Positions 12,649-24,439 of a DNA stretch of 64,000 bases are shown here, one piece after another. Position 1 is the first letter of the stretch; every line of letters starts with the position of its first letter. Position numbers and translations under genes: made by a program. The stretch comes from Salvator merianae (Eukaryota; Chordata; Lepidosauria; Squamata; Teiidae), in the NCBI GenBank assembly GCA_003586115.2, contig QVOM02000112.1, forward strand, positions 101,569,174 through 101,633,173, written 5' to 3'. Under the pieces are notes generated by a model. That model saw only the letters and a program-made list of their open reading frames with translations. It did not search any database and was not told the DNA's origin.

Positions 12649-15412
12649 GCTTATTTCCAAAAATGATCTGCAAAATAAAAGAATACAGAAGTTTTCTTAA
12701 GCAGATGGACATATCTGAAATCTAATAAATTATCATAGGGTTCCTCCATTATGTTTATCAGGTAATGAGAGCCATCTGTGGGTTTGGTTTTTTTATTTGC
12801 AGGTATTGCAAGAGAGTATTCGTGATGCTCCTTCACTAGTTAAAAAAACACAAATGTGGCAAGGGTTGCCTTTAGAATCCTTATATATTCTGTGAGTTGG
12901 CCTGGAAATCTGTGTTTTTCTGTGGATTTCCATTCTGGATGTGGGAAAAGCTGCCAATTTCTCGTTTTTTGTAAGTTTTTGTCTGCAATATTGTGGCAGA
13001 CAAAACTCTCCTAAACATGGAGGGATGACTGTCAATTACACCTCTAGAGAGCAATGGATATGAGTATGGAAATTCTCTCTTTTGTAGAACTATTAAAGTA
13101 GCAGGATCTGTCCACTTGTTATGAGAACTGCCTTTATATACTTGTTTTTAGTACCATTTCCACATACAAGTGGGATCTTTAGGCCTACTTGGTTTGGTTT
13201 AACTGGGAACAGATTGGAGCAGATCCCAAGGGAGGAGAAACAGTTTATTGAGATTTAAAAAACACAAAATAAATTGGGAGATCACAAAGATAATAATCAG
13301 CAAGTGTCAACAATGAAAGACTATCACTTTGGGGCAAATTAATCAAATAATAGGCAGCAACTCAGCTTGTAACTACTAGCAAAGAGACACTTGGTAACAA
13401 GTAATAAAGGGAAATAATAACTATGACTATGGTAGAGACACAAGGTATTCTTGGCAGCCGGAGACTGAGAGTTAGTAATAATTCCGGCACAGATTTTGTT
13501 ACCTTCCAGGCTTAAAGCCAAGTGACAGAATGCTTGATTAAGTGAACAAGGGAATGGAAAGGGAGACACTCAGCAAGGTACACTGCATGGGGATTTTCTT
13601 GGCTAATCAGAATTTGGTTGGAGCCCCTCAGTTCAATGAACTCTTCCCCCATGATTCCTCTGATCCAATCCCAGCAATTGGTGTTCCCTCACACTATCAG
13701 TTGTGCCCCCCAAATTAATTGAGGTGACCACACCAACCTACAATCTCCCCTTTGTACTTAAGGAAGAGTTTCTTTAACTAACATGTCATTCTAGAAATAT
13801 AAAAACAGGAGGGGAGGGGAGTACAGAGAGATGGGAAGTAACACCATGGATGCAAATTAAGAGGGGAAGTGGTGGAAAGGGGAGGAAAGGCAACTCACTT
13901 GGAAGGCAGGGGAAGTACACCCTCCCTGCTCAGGGAAGATATTATCAGTAATAAGCATACAGCAGGAAGATTGCTTCACTCAAAGAAGCAGGCTTGAAGG
14001 TTAGGCAGAAGTACCAGCACTGTGGCTAACTTCCTGCTTCTCAGTACTGGTGAAGGGAGGTATACGGCCCTGAAAAGCAGTATGTTAATTGGGTTTACTT
14101 GTCCTCAAGGATATTCTCCCAAGATATCAAGTAAGTTTGATTACATGGCTGTTTCACAATTATCCCGTTTCTCAAATGGCAATGGTACAGTGGGACATCA
14201 TGCAGCAAGTGGAGTTATTTCAGTAAAGTAGTTAGCCTGTAGCTCTCTGGAACCCAAGCACACACATGCAAAATTCAGGTCAAAGTTCACCTCTTGTTGC
14301 AAGAAGAACATTGTGGACTTTGAGGCAATCAGATACTGGAGTTCAACTCTTGTGGTAAAGATGGTCTTTTGGAGTGCAAAAGACAACCCAAAAGACACAG
14401 CAGTGGGTCATACAGAAACAAAATAACACAGCAGTGAACCCAGCGAAAACCAGAGAAGAGGACGGAGTGGACTTTGGAATTCTGAAGAATACCCAAAGAC
14501 ACTGAGTGGATAGAGGTACCTATTCTTATACCCCAAATCCTACCCTCAGGATAGGGCTGTTCGGATAAGAAGATGGAGTAAACAAGGAAATTGGACAATT
14601 TTCAGGCCATCCAGGTCACATAAACAAGTTACACTAATCCAACCAGGTATTCAGTTTGGACACCCCCAGCAGCTATAGCCCAAGGCAAGAACCTTTAACA
14701 ATTTAAGTGTCACCTTCCTACAACAAGATAACAAGATTGTGACGCAGAAATAATGTTTAACAGAAAAACAGATTCTGAGTCAACAGTCTCTAAAACGCAC
14801 TTCTAAAATGCATTATCTGGCCTTTAATATAGATTAAAGATGGGATGGGAACACTAGAGCCCACACACCACCACCTCTAAGCTGTTTTTCAGCTGCTTTT
14901 ATAATAATGTATTTGGATATAACCTGAAAATGTTTAAAAGGGTAAATGTGCTACAGCGTGGACTTCAACTTCTGATTACTGCACATCCCAGGGTGCTCAA
15001 AATGCAGCCCCTCAGATGTTCAAGGACTTCAACCTCTGTGGCTGGTATGAAGAATCAAATGTAGAGATGAGCAGTCAATTACACATCAGTTCAAAACCCA
15101 ATTGCTGCACTTGAAACACTCATAGAGGCAGTTCTTGAAGACGATCCCTGAAGGCTAGCCATCAGAGCCAATAAATATTGTTCTGCAGGTGATCCCTATG
15201 TGTCTGACATGAAGGTTGCAGTCTTTCAGTGTCCGGTATTCCCAAGCAAGCTCCCATTCAAGTATTTGTCAGCACTGACCTAACCTAGGTCCCAAGATCA
15301 AAGAAGATTGGTAGTGGTAAGATGCAGCCTACGTGCTGCAACAGAAGTAGTTTACAAGTATATTAAAACAATTATAAAGACAACAAAGCAAATACTATAA
15401 TATGTAGTCCTG
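12649..15412. other. No recognised feature
   Basis: AT-rich DNA of unknown content. There is a purine-rich stretch at 13800-13920. Open frames are short and unsupported. If the 50.3-kb exon belongs to FRY, this is intron; otherwise intergenic. Confidence 0.35.
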
Positions 15413-15590
15413 CTATTGTTGTTATTGAGTACCACTTATTTGTGGCCAACTCCTAGTTGACTGCATGGGCACGTCCATGGACACCTCTATACAGTTTTCT
15501 AAGACGTGATTTGCCATTGCCTACTGGTGATCTAACAGACAACTCTCCGCTTTCCAGGCTGCTCGCATTACCACTGAGCTACAGCCACCC
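15413..15590 (-). mobile_element. tRNA-derived SINE, same family as 6508
   Basis: On the minus strand the head reads GGCTGTAGCTCAGTGGTAAT, a good A box, followed by a weakened B box. Body words shared with the 6508 copy include the inverse of 'AGTTGACTGCATGGGCAC'. A small internal deletion lies after the B box. Confidence 0.75.
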
Positions 15591-15747
15591 CCATGTAACA
15601 CTTAATGTAACCCTTAATGGAAGGCAAGGGTGAACTAGATTCCCTGGGGTGGGAACTTGATCATCCGGATACTACTACTTAAGCTTCCTAAGAGAGGCTT
15701 AACCATGTTTCATTAATTTGAATTGATCTGTTCTAATCATGACCAAA

Positions 15748-16270
15748 GGTCTGTTTGCACTTACCAGCCTAGTATGGTATAACAATACCAGACTAGGCAG
15801 GTAAAGTCCCAGTGCGGCAATAGCCATCTGCACTTCAAATGCTGGAAAAGCTCCATACTGGGCCAGCAGCACTTGAAGTGCAGATGGCCAGGCCAGGCCA
15901 GGCTAGGTCACTGTGGCAACATCTGTGGCAACATCCAGTCACAGCCATGGCCCCACTGCCACACCCACTCATTGCACCATACCTGGAAGAGGGTGTGGAC
16001 ATAGGCCCTTTCTGCACTTGGTCTTATTGTGGATTATATCCCAGAATCGGGACCTGCTATCCACATGCTAGTGCAAACTATGAAAGGTCTTGCCCAAGGC
16101 CTACCACAGTCTGCACTAGCATGCAGATGGCAGGTCCCTATTCTCAGATATAATCTGGAATACATGCAAGTGCAGAAAGGGCCATAGCATCCAGGAGCAA
16201 ACTAGTTGGCTTTGGGGGAGCCCATGGCAACTTCCGGTGAATTGCTATGGCTCCTCAGTGCAGACATGCC
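15748..16270. mobile_element. Nonautonomous DNA transposon, family E copy, with nested MITE
   Basis: The left end AGGTCTGTTTGCACTT and the right end (CAGTGCAGACATGCCTC) are imperfect inverses. The first 60 bases ('CTTACCAGCCTAGTATGG') match the inverse of the right end of the element at 52081-52436. The family-D MITE at 16004-16183 is inserted inside, so this element is older than that insertion. It has no coding capacity. The ends resemble the GGGCCTGTTCGCACT ends of the 41612 element. Confidence 0.6.
16004..16183. mobile_element. 180-bp palindromic MITE (family D, copy 1)
   Basis: Terminal inverted repeats GGCCCTTTCTGCACTTG are flanked by the 3-bp duplication ATA (16001-16003, 16184-16186). 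The interior is itself a near-palindrome: 'CCACATGCTAGTGCAAAC' faces 'GTCTGCACTAGCATGCAG'. The length is exactly 180 bp, identical to the copy at 28175-28354, and the two differ at only a modest number of sites. A 3-bp duplication and GGCC ends fit PIF/Harbinger MITEs. Confidence 0.85.
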
Positions 16271-16273
16271 TCA

Positions 16274-19200
16274 CCAGTAAGCGGACTGGTGCTGACTAAC
16301 AGGTAACTCTACCCAACGGATTGTGTTTTATATATTTTGGGGGCTAGGCAAAACTGGCAGCAGTCAGTAAATCACAATCATAGGAGTGGAATAACACGGC
16401 TATGGTTCAGACCTCCGCTTTGATCCTGCCGAATTAATTTGGATCCTCATTAGCAATATCAAAGGGTGGCTTCCAGCCTGAGCCTCAGCGTGCCCCTGTA
16501 TATGCATGGAAATACACTAAGAGTTATCACTGGAAAGGAAGACAATTTATAGAAATACTCATTTACCACTTGTGTATGATACTGAGTTATCTATAATTTA
16601 ACAAATTGTATAACTTGATTTGGAATTTTTCTCTAATTTTTTAAAATACCATATAGCACTTGATACTGCCTTAACCAGAACAACAGTTCTACAAGAAAAC
16701 TGCTAACTATTAAAACTGACAGTGGGATAAAACTATAATGGCATCTGAAACACTGGGGTTTACAATGTATTGGATTAGGCTGGTGATAATCACATACAGT
16801 TAACTGTACGAGTTGTAATGAGAAATCTCAGAAACCTTCTTCCCTTTGCATTGGTTGTCTGACTCTGCAGAACCAGTTGTCTCAAACAGCAACACAGTTT
16901 CTGGGAAAGTAATTGAAGGTGAAAAAGGAACAAAACCAGAATCGTCTTGCCTGTTGCTTCTTATTTATTCTCCACTTTACTGTTTATCTCACCTCTCTTT
17001 GCATCTTTTCTGCAAGAGGATATGAAGATTTAGGATGTTAGCAATATCTAGAGGGTGTCTGCCCAGTGTATTAGCCACTGGGAGGGGAATCCAACCAAAA
17101 GAATAAAGTCTGCCAGAAGGAAAGCAGAGCTGAATTTAGGACTGACATCAAGACTGGCAATGACCCCTGGGACAATACTGTCAGCTTGCTGGCCACTGTG
17201 CAGCCATCTTTGCACATTCTCAACTCCCAACTTTGTCTACTTGCTTTTCTCGCCAACCCAGCTGTTCCCCTTGTTGCTGGTTAGCTGGCATGCCGAGCAC
17301 CTGGGAACAAGCAATGTCTAGTCTACAGGTAAATTGGGCTGTGAGTCATGGGAAACTGCAGATAGTTGCACTGTTATATGCCTACTGTTTTCAGCCACCC
17401 TTTGTATTCTGTTATCGACAATAAAGGAACATCTAGACAGCTAAGTTTGTGTCCTGTGTCCTGGTCCCTGGGGCTTGGAAAAGAAAGGCATAGGTGGTGA
17501 TTCTGACAGATACACATGCACACACATATATGGAGTGGGCTTGAGTCACACTTTAAACCATAGGTGTCATTAGTCTGTTGACTGGCTGTCCATAACCTGA
17601 CTCTATGCTGCACCCTAAGTGTACAGTATCTCAATCACACATTTCTGTTTTCCTATGCCAAGATCAGCCAGCATTACTCATTCCATCACCACCCACACTG
17701 ATGCTGCACCTCTGTGCTCTGGGATCTGATTGGTACTTCTGCCTGTAGATCTTGAGACATGATTTTTGTGGGGAGTAGTTTGCACCCGCATAGCATGGCA
17801 TCTGTGCACATGAGCAGGTATGCACTGCTATAGTTCCACGGGAACTATTGTCTAGCATCAGGAGCTGTCATTTTGAGGCCTGGCTCTTGATGCACACATG
17901 GGCACAGCTGCCCCCTTGCTCTACTATGCCTGCAGCCCTCCCCAGCTGATAAAGACTTGCATTTTAATTTCTACTCCCATCTTTTCTCCCATCAAGAGAA
18001 AGGCAGACAGAAAGGCACCCTGGATTCTTAAAGCCCCAAAGAGGAAACAAACCAAAGAAAATATTTATGAGAAACCCTCTTCAGTGCACTTCCTCAATAA
18101 ATGCTTCCCTATGTTGGCTTACACAGAGAGAACTGAGTAGACGCACACAAGTGGTTAAAATAAAAAACTGATTGTTTTTTATAATTTCCTTGCCCCTAAT
18201 TCCGCTGAAGTGGAGAGGAGAGAGAGACACAACGAAAAGGAAATAAGGAACAACAGGTATCAGCACAAGATCAGCAGGCAGGCAGCAGGCTTTGCTGCTA
18301 CTTTTTGTGCTTCTACCGTTCTACTCCAAACTAACTATGCTGGCTTACACAGCTCAACAGAGAAGGAAAACATGTCTGAGATGAATTCTGATTTACAGTA
18401 ATATCTCCATGTACGTTACTGGAGTTTTTCTTACAAAAATCTTAATTTGTCCCATGCTTTTCAACTGCTTTGAACTATCCATCAGGAGAGAAGAGTCCAT
18501 TCTTCGCTGCCCAGAACACTTTCTTTCCCTGCTAAAAAGAAGTTTAGCACGCTGTCAGTCTTTCCTGGGAACACATTTATCCTTAACTGTGTGATGGGAG
18601 TTAGGAATCCCACAACATTTAGTGAACCCACAGATCTGGTGAGCCATCTTCTTAGCACCCTCTGCTGGTATTGCCACTCAGCCTCAGTGGTTTGCCACTA
18701 CTGAGTAGAGCATTTGTCAAGTGTCATGGTAGATTGCAGCTTGCAGCTTATCAGATCCACAGCTTCTGCTTTTCTTCATGCAGAGAAAGCAATGTGGGTA
18801 CCGCCATGTGAAGTTTTTAACTTTGGACAACTGCTGTAGAGCAGGATGACTTGATGTACCATTAATGTACCATAGGTTAATATATTGCTATAAACACCTG
18901 CGTCTTGTCCTTTTCACAAGGGGAATACTGCACTTCTTGGTTAATGGTACAAGGGATAGTGCTACCAGGTTTAGTTTGTTCTGAATGAGAGGTCACTAGA
19001 AACCTATGATATTTTGATAGGAGGCCAGATGGAAAAAGAACAGCATTCCCGTAATTGTTACAAAATAGTGGGAATTTCAGCGAGTGTTGCCTGCATGACA
19101 AACTACGTCTGCTAAAATTCCTTCTTAGTATAATTTTGCTTTTTTTTAACATTATACGAGTAGAATATTAAGAGGCAAACATGCACTCCTCCTACGTGCA

Positions 19201-19650
19201 GCCCTAACCCCCTATCCCATCATGAAAATTGCATTTCCAATACCCTTAGAAACTTTCGCCTCTTAGAAGCACTCAGGCCACCCTTCGATTAGAGGAAAAC
19301 AGAAGTCTTATTGCCAAATTCCTGACTTACATCCAATGTCACAGACCCTTCTACATATTAATATCTAATGGAGAGGACCTCTTGGCACTTACATCACCCT
19401 CAGAATAGGGTACAGGTTCCCTATTCTTGTTCGTCTTAACATGCAGAACAAGCCTCCAGTCCTACACACTACTGCACTGAAGCCAACTGTTGCTTAATCA
19501 GTATCATAATTATTCACAATGTCACAAAATAAAACAGGTACTGCAAATATGCCAGCTCAACAGACATACTAACTTATCTCTATTGCCATGAAATCCGTGA
19601 AATAGAGGACTAAACTATACAAACACATAAATAGCTAAGGATATCTAAAG
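16274..19650. other. No firm feature
   Basis: Mostly unique-looking DNA. Around 17040-17460 there is an AATAAA signal (17422) followed by a GT/CT-rich run, which could be a solo LTR end, but I could not define both ends. Short open frames are unsupported. Confidence 0.35.
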
Positions 19651-19992
19651 GAACACCTTCTCCCAAATGGACCTGCCCATGCCTTAAGATCGTCAGGGAA
19701 GGTTCTCCTGGTTGTAAAACACTACTTTTAGTAGTTAAAGTTGTGGGGACCTGGAATAGGACCTGCTCAGTGGTAGTTCCCAGGCTTTGGAATAGCCTTC
19801 CTGTTGAGATGCACCAGGCACCTTCACTATATACATTCAGGAGATTAGTGAAGAGGCACCTATTTACCCTGGTCTTGGGCTGCCACCCCCCACCTTCAGG
19901 TGCTGTTATTGTTTTTAGTGTGTTCGTTTAATATTTTGTTTCTATGGTTGTGACTTTTGAGTATAGGGTGGGATAAAAATGCAAATAAATAA
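19651..19992 (+). mobile_element. L2 LINE 3' end
   Basis: Encodes the end of the L2 ORF2, including the words 'VVPRLWNSLPVEMHQAPS' and 'FRRLVKRHLFTL' (about 19775-19865). The L2 tail 'GTATAGGGTGGGATAAAAAT' and AATAAATAAAC follow. The same 3' end occurs at 45511-45870 (+) and 44228-44500 (-). It is 5' truncated. Confidence 0.85.
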
Positions 19993-20255
19993 ACACATAC
20001 ATACTACATTTCCATGGGTGATGGAAGGTGCCTGTTGGAGGCAAAAAGGGGCACAGTGCTTGAGGGCCAGCAAATGCATTCCATAGCACCTTCCCTGCAG
20101 AGAGGGAAAAATACTCAAAGGGCACATGCTGCCCCCTATTGCTCCTGCTTATGTGTAATTACATGGCAGTGGTGAGATCGAATTAGCAGAGCCATGAACC
20201 TGTGAATAGACCCCAAAATGGCTGACTTCCGGGGCCATTTCCGGTATGATGGGAA

Positions 20256-20557
20256 AAGAAGAAGAAGAAGAAGAAGAACTTGGTTTTTATACCCCACTTT
20301 TCTCGGCCGAAGCTGACTCAAAGCGGCTTACAAGGTTATTTTTCGCCCGAAGGCTTACATCTGTCTATCTTCTGCATCACACAATGTGATGCTCCCTATT
20401 TATCTACTTGCAATTACTTGCTTTCGAACAGCTAGGTTGGCTGGAGCTAGAGGCCAATAGAGGGCGCTCATCCCCTCTACACGGCAGGCAGGGGCCTTGA
20501 ACTCTGATCCTCCTATTGAAAGATCAGTGCCTTAGCCTTCTGAGCCACCGTGCCTCC
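20256..20557 (-). mobile_element. Sauria-like tRNA SINE, copy 1
   Basis: On the minus strand: a tRNA-derived head (GGAGGCACGGTGGCTCAGAA, B box near GAGTTCAAGGCC), then a central block 'GCCAACCTAGCTGTTCGAAA' typical of Sauria SINEs, then an L2-like tail (CGGCCGAGAAAAGTGGGGTA) and a terminal (TTC)n, seen here as GAA repeats. Two near-identical relatives lie at 22861 and 57495, so the family was active fairly recently. Confidence 0.85.
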
Positions 20558-20950
20558 TGGCACGGGCTACATTTTCAAAGCTGCAGAACTCAAGATACGA
20601 AGAGGGTGAAAGAGGGAGGCATGAGGTATAAAGCCACTGTATGCTATGCCCACAGGGTGGAGTGGTAAGACACTGTTCATCCATTGTGGTGCGGATACAG
20701 CCAAAGATAACTTTTGAGTTGATCTCAAATTCAGTTAACTACAAGAACACATCCAGTTTTCTTGCCAATAATATTGAAGTAGTTTTGCCACTGCCTTCTT
20801 CCAGGAAGGTGTTTGGAATTGCAAAGAAAGCAGTTGCTCTCCTGCTGAGCTAAGGCATTCAAAGCAACAGCTGCTTCTAAGGGAAAGCATACACAGGGTA
20901 AAGAGCAATTGCTAATTAGTTGGATGTGTGCTGAATCCTTTTGAACCTAC

Positions 20951-21270
20951 TAGAAATGTGCACAAACTTAAATTAAGTGGTTTGGTTTAAATCAAACCTC
21001 AAACAGTTCAATCAACTGTTTGATCTGGAAAAAAAAAAAAGACAAAATATGTCAAAATACATTTAAAAGCCCCAGTTAAAGAGACAGATGGGATTGAACT
21101 CAAGCCAGTTGGAAATGAACCACATGGTTCAGCCCATTCAAACGAACACCTCTGTTCAGTTTGAATTGCCCCCTTTCGAACAGGGAGTGGTTTGGTTTGA
21201 TTCAAATCGGGTTGAACAATCCAGTTCAATTCGAACCAGTTCAAATTTGAACTGGTTCAACACTTCTCTA
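20951..21270. mobile_element. hAT-type nonautonomous element with perfect 8-bp target duplication
   Basis: The element is flanked by an exact GAACCTAC repeat at 20943-20950 and 21271-21278. An 8-bp duplication is the hallmark of hAT transposons. The ends are TAGAAATGTGCACAAAC and, inverted, TAGAGAAGTGTTGAACC. The interior is made of GGTTTGGTTT / GAACTGGTTC-like words that fold back on each other. No transposase frame is present, so mobility would have needed a hAT transposase in trans. Confidence 0.85.
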
Positions 21271-21771
21271 GAACCTACATTTGCAACTCCTCCAGCAACA
21301 CTTCTTTCTATGAGGTTCCGACTGGGGTGGGGATTTTGGAACAGCTGGAAGGGAATTTGTAGCAGTCCTGAGGCTTTCACTTTCTTGCCTTCATACTGAC
21401 TTCAGACTGAGAATTAAAGTGGAGCCCTTTGCCTCTAACAGATTTCAGGTTAGCCAAAATAATCAGATTTATTAAAGCAGCAAAGTGATTCTGTCCTAGT
21501 AGTCTGTCCGAGTAGTCTGCCTATAATTACTACTACTAAGAAAAGCAGTTTCAAAATCCATGTGTCCTGACAGAAAAATAATAAAGCATGAAAAATAAAG
21601 AATATGTTTAATAATGATTAAAAATAAAGGCCATCATTATAGCCCAACATATCACATCAGGGAAATGCTATAATGCAAACAGAAGTTTTCCAGGTGTCAG
21701 GACAGTAAGACCTCAAGCTTATATCTAAGAACAATGTTACAAACAAATAAACAAAAAGGCTAGTTGGCCAT

Positions 21772-21984
21772 GGCTGCATTCATATGTGGCAAAAAAGTGC
21801 CTCAAAATGCCTTAGACGTGATAGTCTGTGGCCCTTGTGTTCTCATTCCATCTCTGAGCCATCTTTTCTAGACTAGAATGGGGCAGACTGGCGTGTGAAT
21901 GATCCCACTTGTGGACCATTTCTAAGCTGCCTCTAAGCTATTATAGGGTGTTTGTGTGTGCATGAGAGAGTGTGAATACAGCCC
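21772..21984. mobile_element. Nonautonomous DNA element, family F copy 1
   Basis: Ends GGCTGCATTCATATGTGG and, inverted, GGGCTGTATTCACACTC form short inverted repeats. The interior phrase 'GGGGCAGACTGGCGTGTGA' recurs in the element at 52711-53054. No target duplication is clear and there is no coding capacity. Confidence 0.6.
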
Positions 21985-22125
21985 AAGTCAGTTATGAACA
22001 ACTACATATATAATGCAAAAAAGCCACTGGTGGCAGCTGGTCCTTAAGGGGGAAGTGGACAGCACTCCACTGTCCGACTCAGAGCTTGAGTCTGCTCTCC
22101 AGTTCTTCCTCTACAGCATTCAATA

Positions 22126-22296
22126 AGAATGCATAAGAATATAAGAGGAGCCTTGCTGGATCAGGCCACGGCCCGTCTAGTCCAACACCCTTTTTCACAC
22201 AGTGGTCCACCAACTGCCTCTTGGCAGTCTCAAGCAGAATAAAAAGGCAAAACCTTCACCTACTCTGGACTCCCGGCAAATGGCCTTTAGAGGCAT
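22126..22296 (-). mobile_element. CR1 LINE 3' end
   Basis: Inverse of the CR1 3' UTR: 'CATAAGAATATAAGAGGAGC', 'TGCTGGATCAGGCCACGGCC', then 'CAAATGGCCTTTAGAGGCAT'. It is a short, heavily 5' truncated insertion. Confidence 0.85.
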
Positions 22297-22860
22297 TTCA
22301 TATTTAGAGACTTCATATTATACTTCTGTTTATCTGGGAAATGCACTGGGACAAGTTGTTGTAGGTTGAATAAAAAGAATGGTTTGGGGCGTATTTGTGG
22401 AAGAGGTAACAGATTGGTATAAAGGATCTATCTGAAAGATTTCTGTTTGTAATATATGCAAATACATTTACATCCCCCTCTTGTGGTAAAAACTGGTAGC
22501 TAAATGAGTCTTTTATGATTGCTAATATTATTCACAGCAGAAGAACACTTCCAATTGAATTTTTATTCCCAACCCTTGCACTTGTAGTTATAGTACTACC
22601 TGCCAAGTAATTTTCTTTTTGGAAGGCCGGATTCACATGGCAGCAAAAAAAAAAAGGGGCTATGCTGGTAACACTCTTTTTGCTGCACATTGAAAAGAGC
22701 ACTATGCTAGTAGCAGTCTTCTTGAAACAGTAGTGTGTTGATCCCACACCTGCTGCCATCTTCAGCCACACATTCATTGCAGCCAGGGAACTTTTATTCC
22801 CTTTCTGTGATGTTCTTGGCCAGGGGTCAGTAGCTGAACACAGGAAACTGGCTTTTCTAG

Positions 22861-23155
22861 AGGCACGGTGGCGCAGAAGGTTAAGGCACTGATCTTTCAA
22901 TAGGAGGATCGGAGTTCAAGGCCCCTGTCTGCCGTGAAGAGGGAATGAGCACCCTCTACTGGCCTCTAGCTCCAGCCAACCTAGCTGTTCGAAAGCAAGT
23001 AATTGCAAGTAGATGAATAGGGAGCATCACATTGTGTGATGCGGAAGATAGATAGATATATGCCTTCGGGCGAAAAATAACCTTGTAAGCCGCTTTGAGT
23101 CAGCTTCGGCCGACAAAAGCAGGGTATAAAAACGAAGTTCTTCTTCTTCTTCTTT
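22861..23155 (+). mobile_element. Sauria-like tRNA SINE, copy 2 (full length)
   Basis: Head AGGCACGGTGGCGCAGAAGG with B box GGAGTTCAAGGCC, central 'CCAACCTAGCTGTTCGAAAG', tail 'GCCGCTTTGAGTCAGCTTCG' and a terminal (TTC)n. Imperfect flanking repeats CTTTTCTAG (22852-22860) and CTTTTCCTAAG (23151-23161) look like target duplications. This is the best full-length copy of the family in the window. Confidence 0.88.
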
Positions 23156-23172
23156 TCCTAAGTTTGAAAATA

Positions 23173-23490
23173 CAGTGCCACAAAAAGCTATTTGCCCCCT
23201 TCCTGATTTTTTCTCAGTCGCTCAGTCAACCAATGAACTAAATTTAATTGATAATTGAGTTCAATCAGACTAGACTCACACAGGCTTGATTACTGTCATC
23301 CCTCTTGAATTCAATCATCACTTAAATAGAACATTATTAGCAATGTGGAATAGGCTAAAAGAAAAAAAGTTATTTAAATATATCAGTCTGAAAAGAATTA
23401 CAAAGCTTGGGAAGTACAGTGAAACAGTTTATCTCCAAATGGAGAGAATTTGGAGTAGTAGTGCCTCTTCCCAGTCATGGTCAGCCTACC
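23173..23490 (+). mobile_element. Tc1/mariner-like transposon 5' part
   Basis: Starts after a TA dinucleotide with CAGTGCCACAAAAAGCTATT and continues with 'TGCCCCCTTCCTGATTTTTT', then CAGGCTTGATTACTG and 'CAATCATCACTTAAATAG'. These words are characteristic of a vertebrate Tc1-like family. The start of the transposase (helix-turn-helix region, 'ATTTGGAGTAGTAGTG') is decayed. A family-A element inserted directly after 23490, and part of this sequence reappears inverted at 24283-24371. Confidence 0.75.
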
Positions 23491-23493
23491 AAA

Positions 23494-23996
23494 GACCATT
23501 TCTGCATTTTATGTTAGGTGTATCGCTCCAACTGGTCAGTTTCTGCTGGAGCAGTCCACCTAAAGAATGGTCCATATGTTCCAGAACAAAGTCATCCACA
23601 TTTGGATGGCTTTTCTGAGGCAGTCCCCAGACTGACTCCAAAGGCTCCAGCTGTCAGGAACAAATGTTCCTGACCTCAGATCCACCAGAGATCCATTTTG
23701 GAGGCACGCTTTGGTGTGCTGCCAAATGGGCCTCCTACTAAACTGGTACACAGAGACGTGTACTATATTCGCATGCCTCCGTGAGCTGGTTTAGTGGCTG
23801 CTAGTCTGCTGGCAGATCTTTAAATAAGGTCTATCGGTATTCTGGACAAGACGACCATTTTGGGCCACCTAATTTGGTCTACGTTCCGTCCAGTGTGTCC
23901 TAGCAGGGGGCAGGGCCTCCCTTATACCACACCAGCAAGCGGGAGGCCTCTGGACCCTTTGCTGGAATGGTACAATGGTAATTGCAGAAAAGCCCC
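23494..23996. mobile_element. Harbinger-like nonautonomous element, family A copy
   Basis: The ends GACCATTTCTGCATTT and, inverted, GGGGCTTTTCTGCAATT form inverted repeats. A possible 3-bp duplication AAA lies at 23491-23493 and 23997-23999. The centre holds the family hairpin CAGGAACAAATGTTCCTG. Blocks such as 'GCAGGGGGCAGGGCCTCCC' are shared with copies at 34745, 51165 and 53659. It landed in or at the edge of the Tc1-like element. Confidence 0.7.
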
Positions 23997-24282
23997 AAAT
24001 TTCTCCAAAAGTACATTGACTTCTCATCCAAGAAGTCACAAAAGAACCCAGCAAACGTTTAAGGTACTGCTGGCCTAACTTGCTTCAGACAAGGTCAGCA
24101 TTTTATCTATCTATCTATCTACTGAAGAATTTATATCCCGTTCTTCACCATATAGTTCCAGGGTGGGTCACAACAAGTGTTTCTATCTAGACAAGATGGA
24201 AGTTCTGTTGTTGGATGGTTCATCTCATCTGAGAAGTGTTTCTTGATATGTTCTGAATTGTGATGTTCTCCCTCAAATTCTC

Positions 24283-24371
24283 CTGCTCCAAATTCTCTCC
24301 ATTTGGAGATAATCTATTTCACTGTACTTCCCAAGCTTTGTAACCCCTTTCAGACTGATATATTTAGTACC
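24283..24371 (-). mobile_element. Inverted segment of the same Tc1-like element
   Basis: The reverse complement of this segment matches 23379-23466 closely, including 'ACAAAGCTTGGGAAGTACAG' and 'ATCTCCAAATGGAGAGAATT'. The pair forms an inverted repeat with about 800 bp between, part of which is the family-A insertion. It could be a second, oppositely oriented copy or a foldback rearrangement of one copy. Confidence 0.75.
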
Positions 24372-24439
24372 TGAAAGAATCTGAGATCTAGTGACATCTA
24401 TTAGATCATGTGGTGCTAAGTAGGGGTTTGAAACACTCA

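Noticed and set aside
17037..17460. Possible solo LTR with AATAAA and a GT-rich run
   Set aside because: Neither TG...CA ends nor a target duplication could be placed, so it is not listed as an element.
19170..19640. Possible nuclear mitochondrial insert (CCCTAACCCCC-like words)
   Set aside because: Reading on, no mitochondrial gene or tRNA was recognisable.
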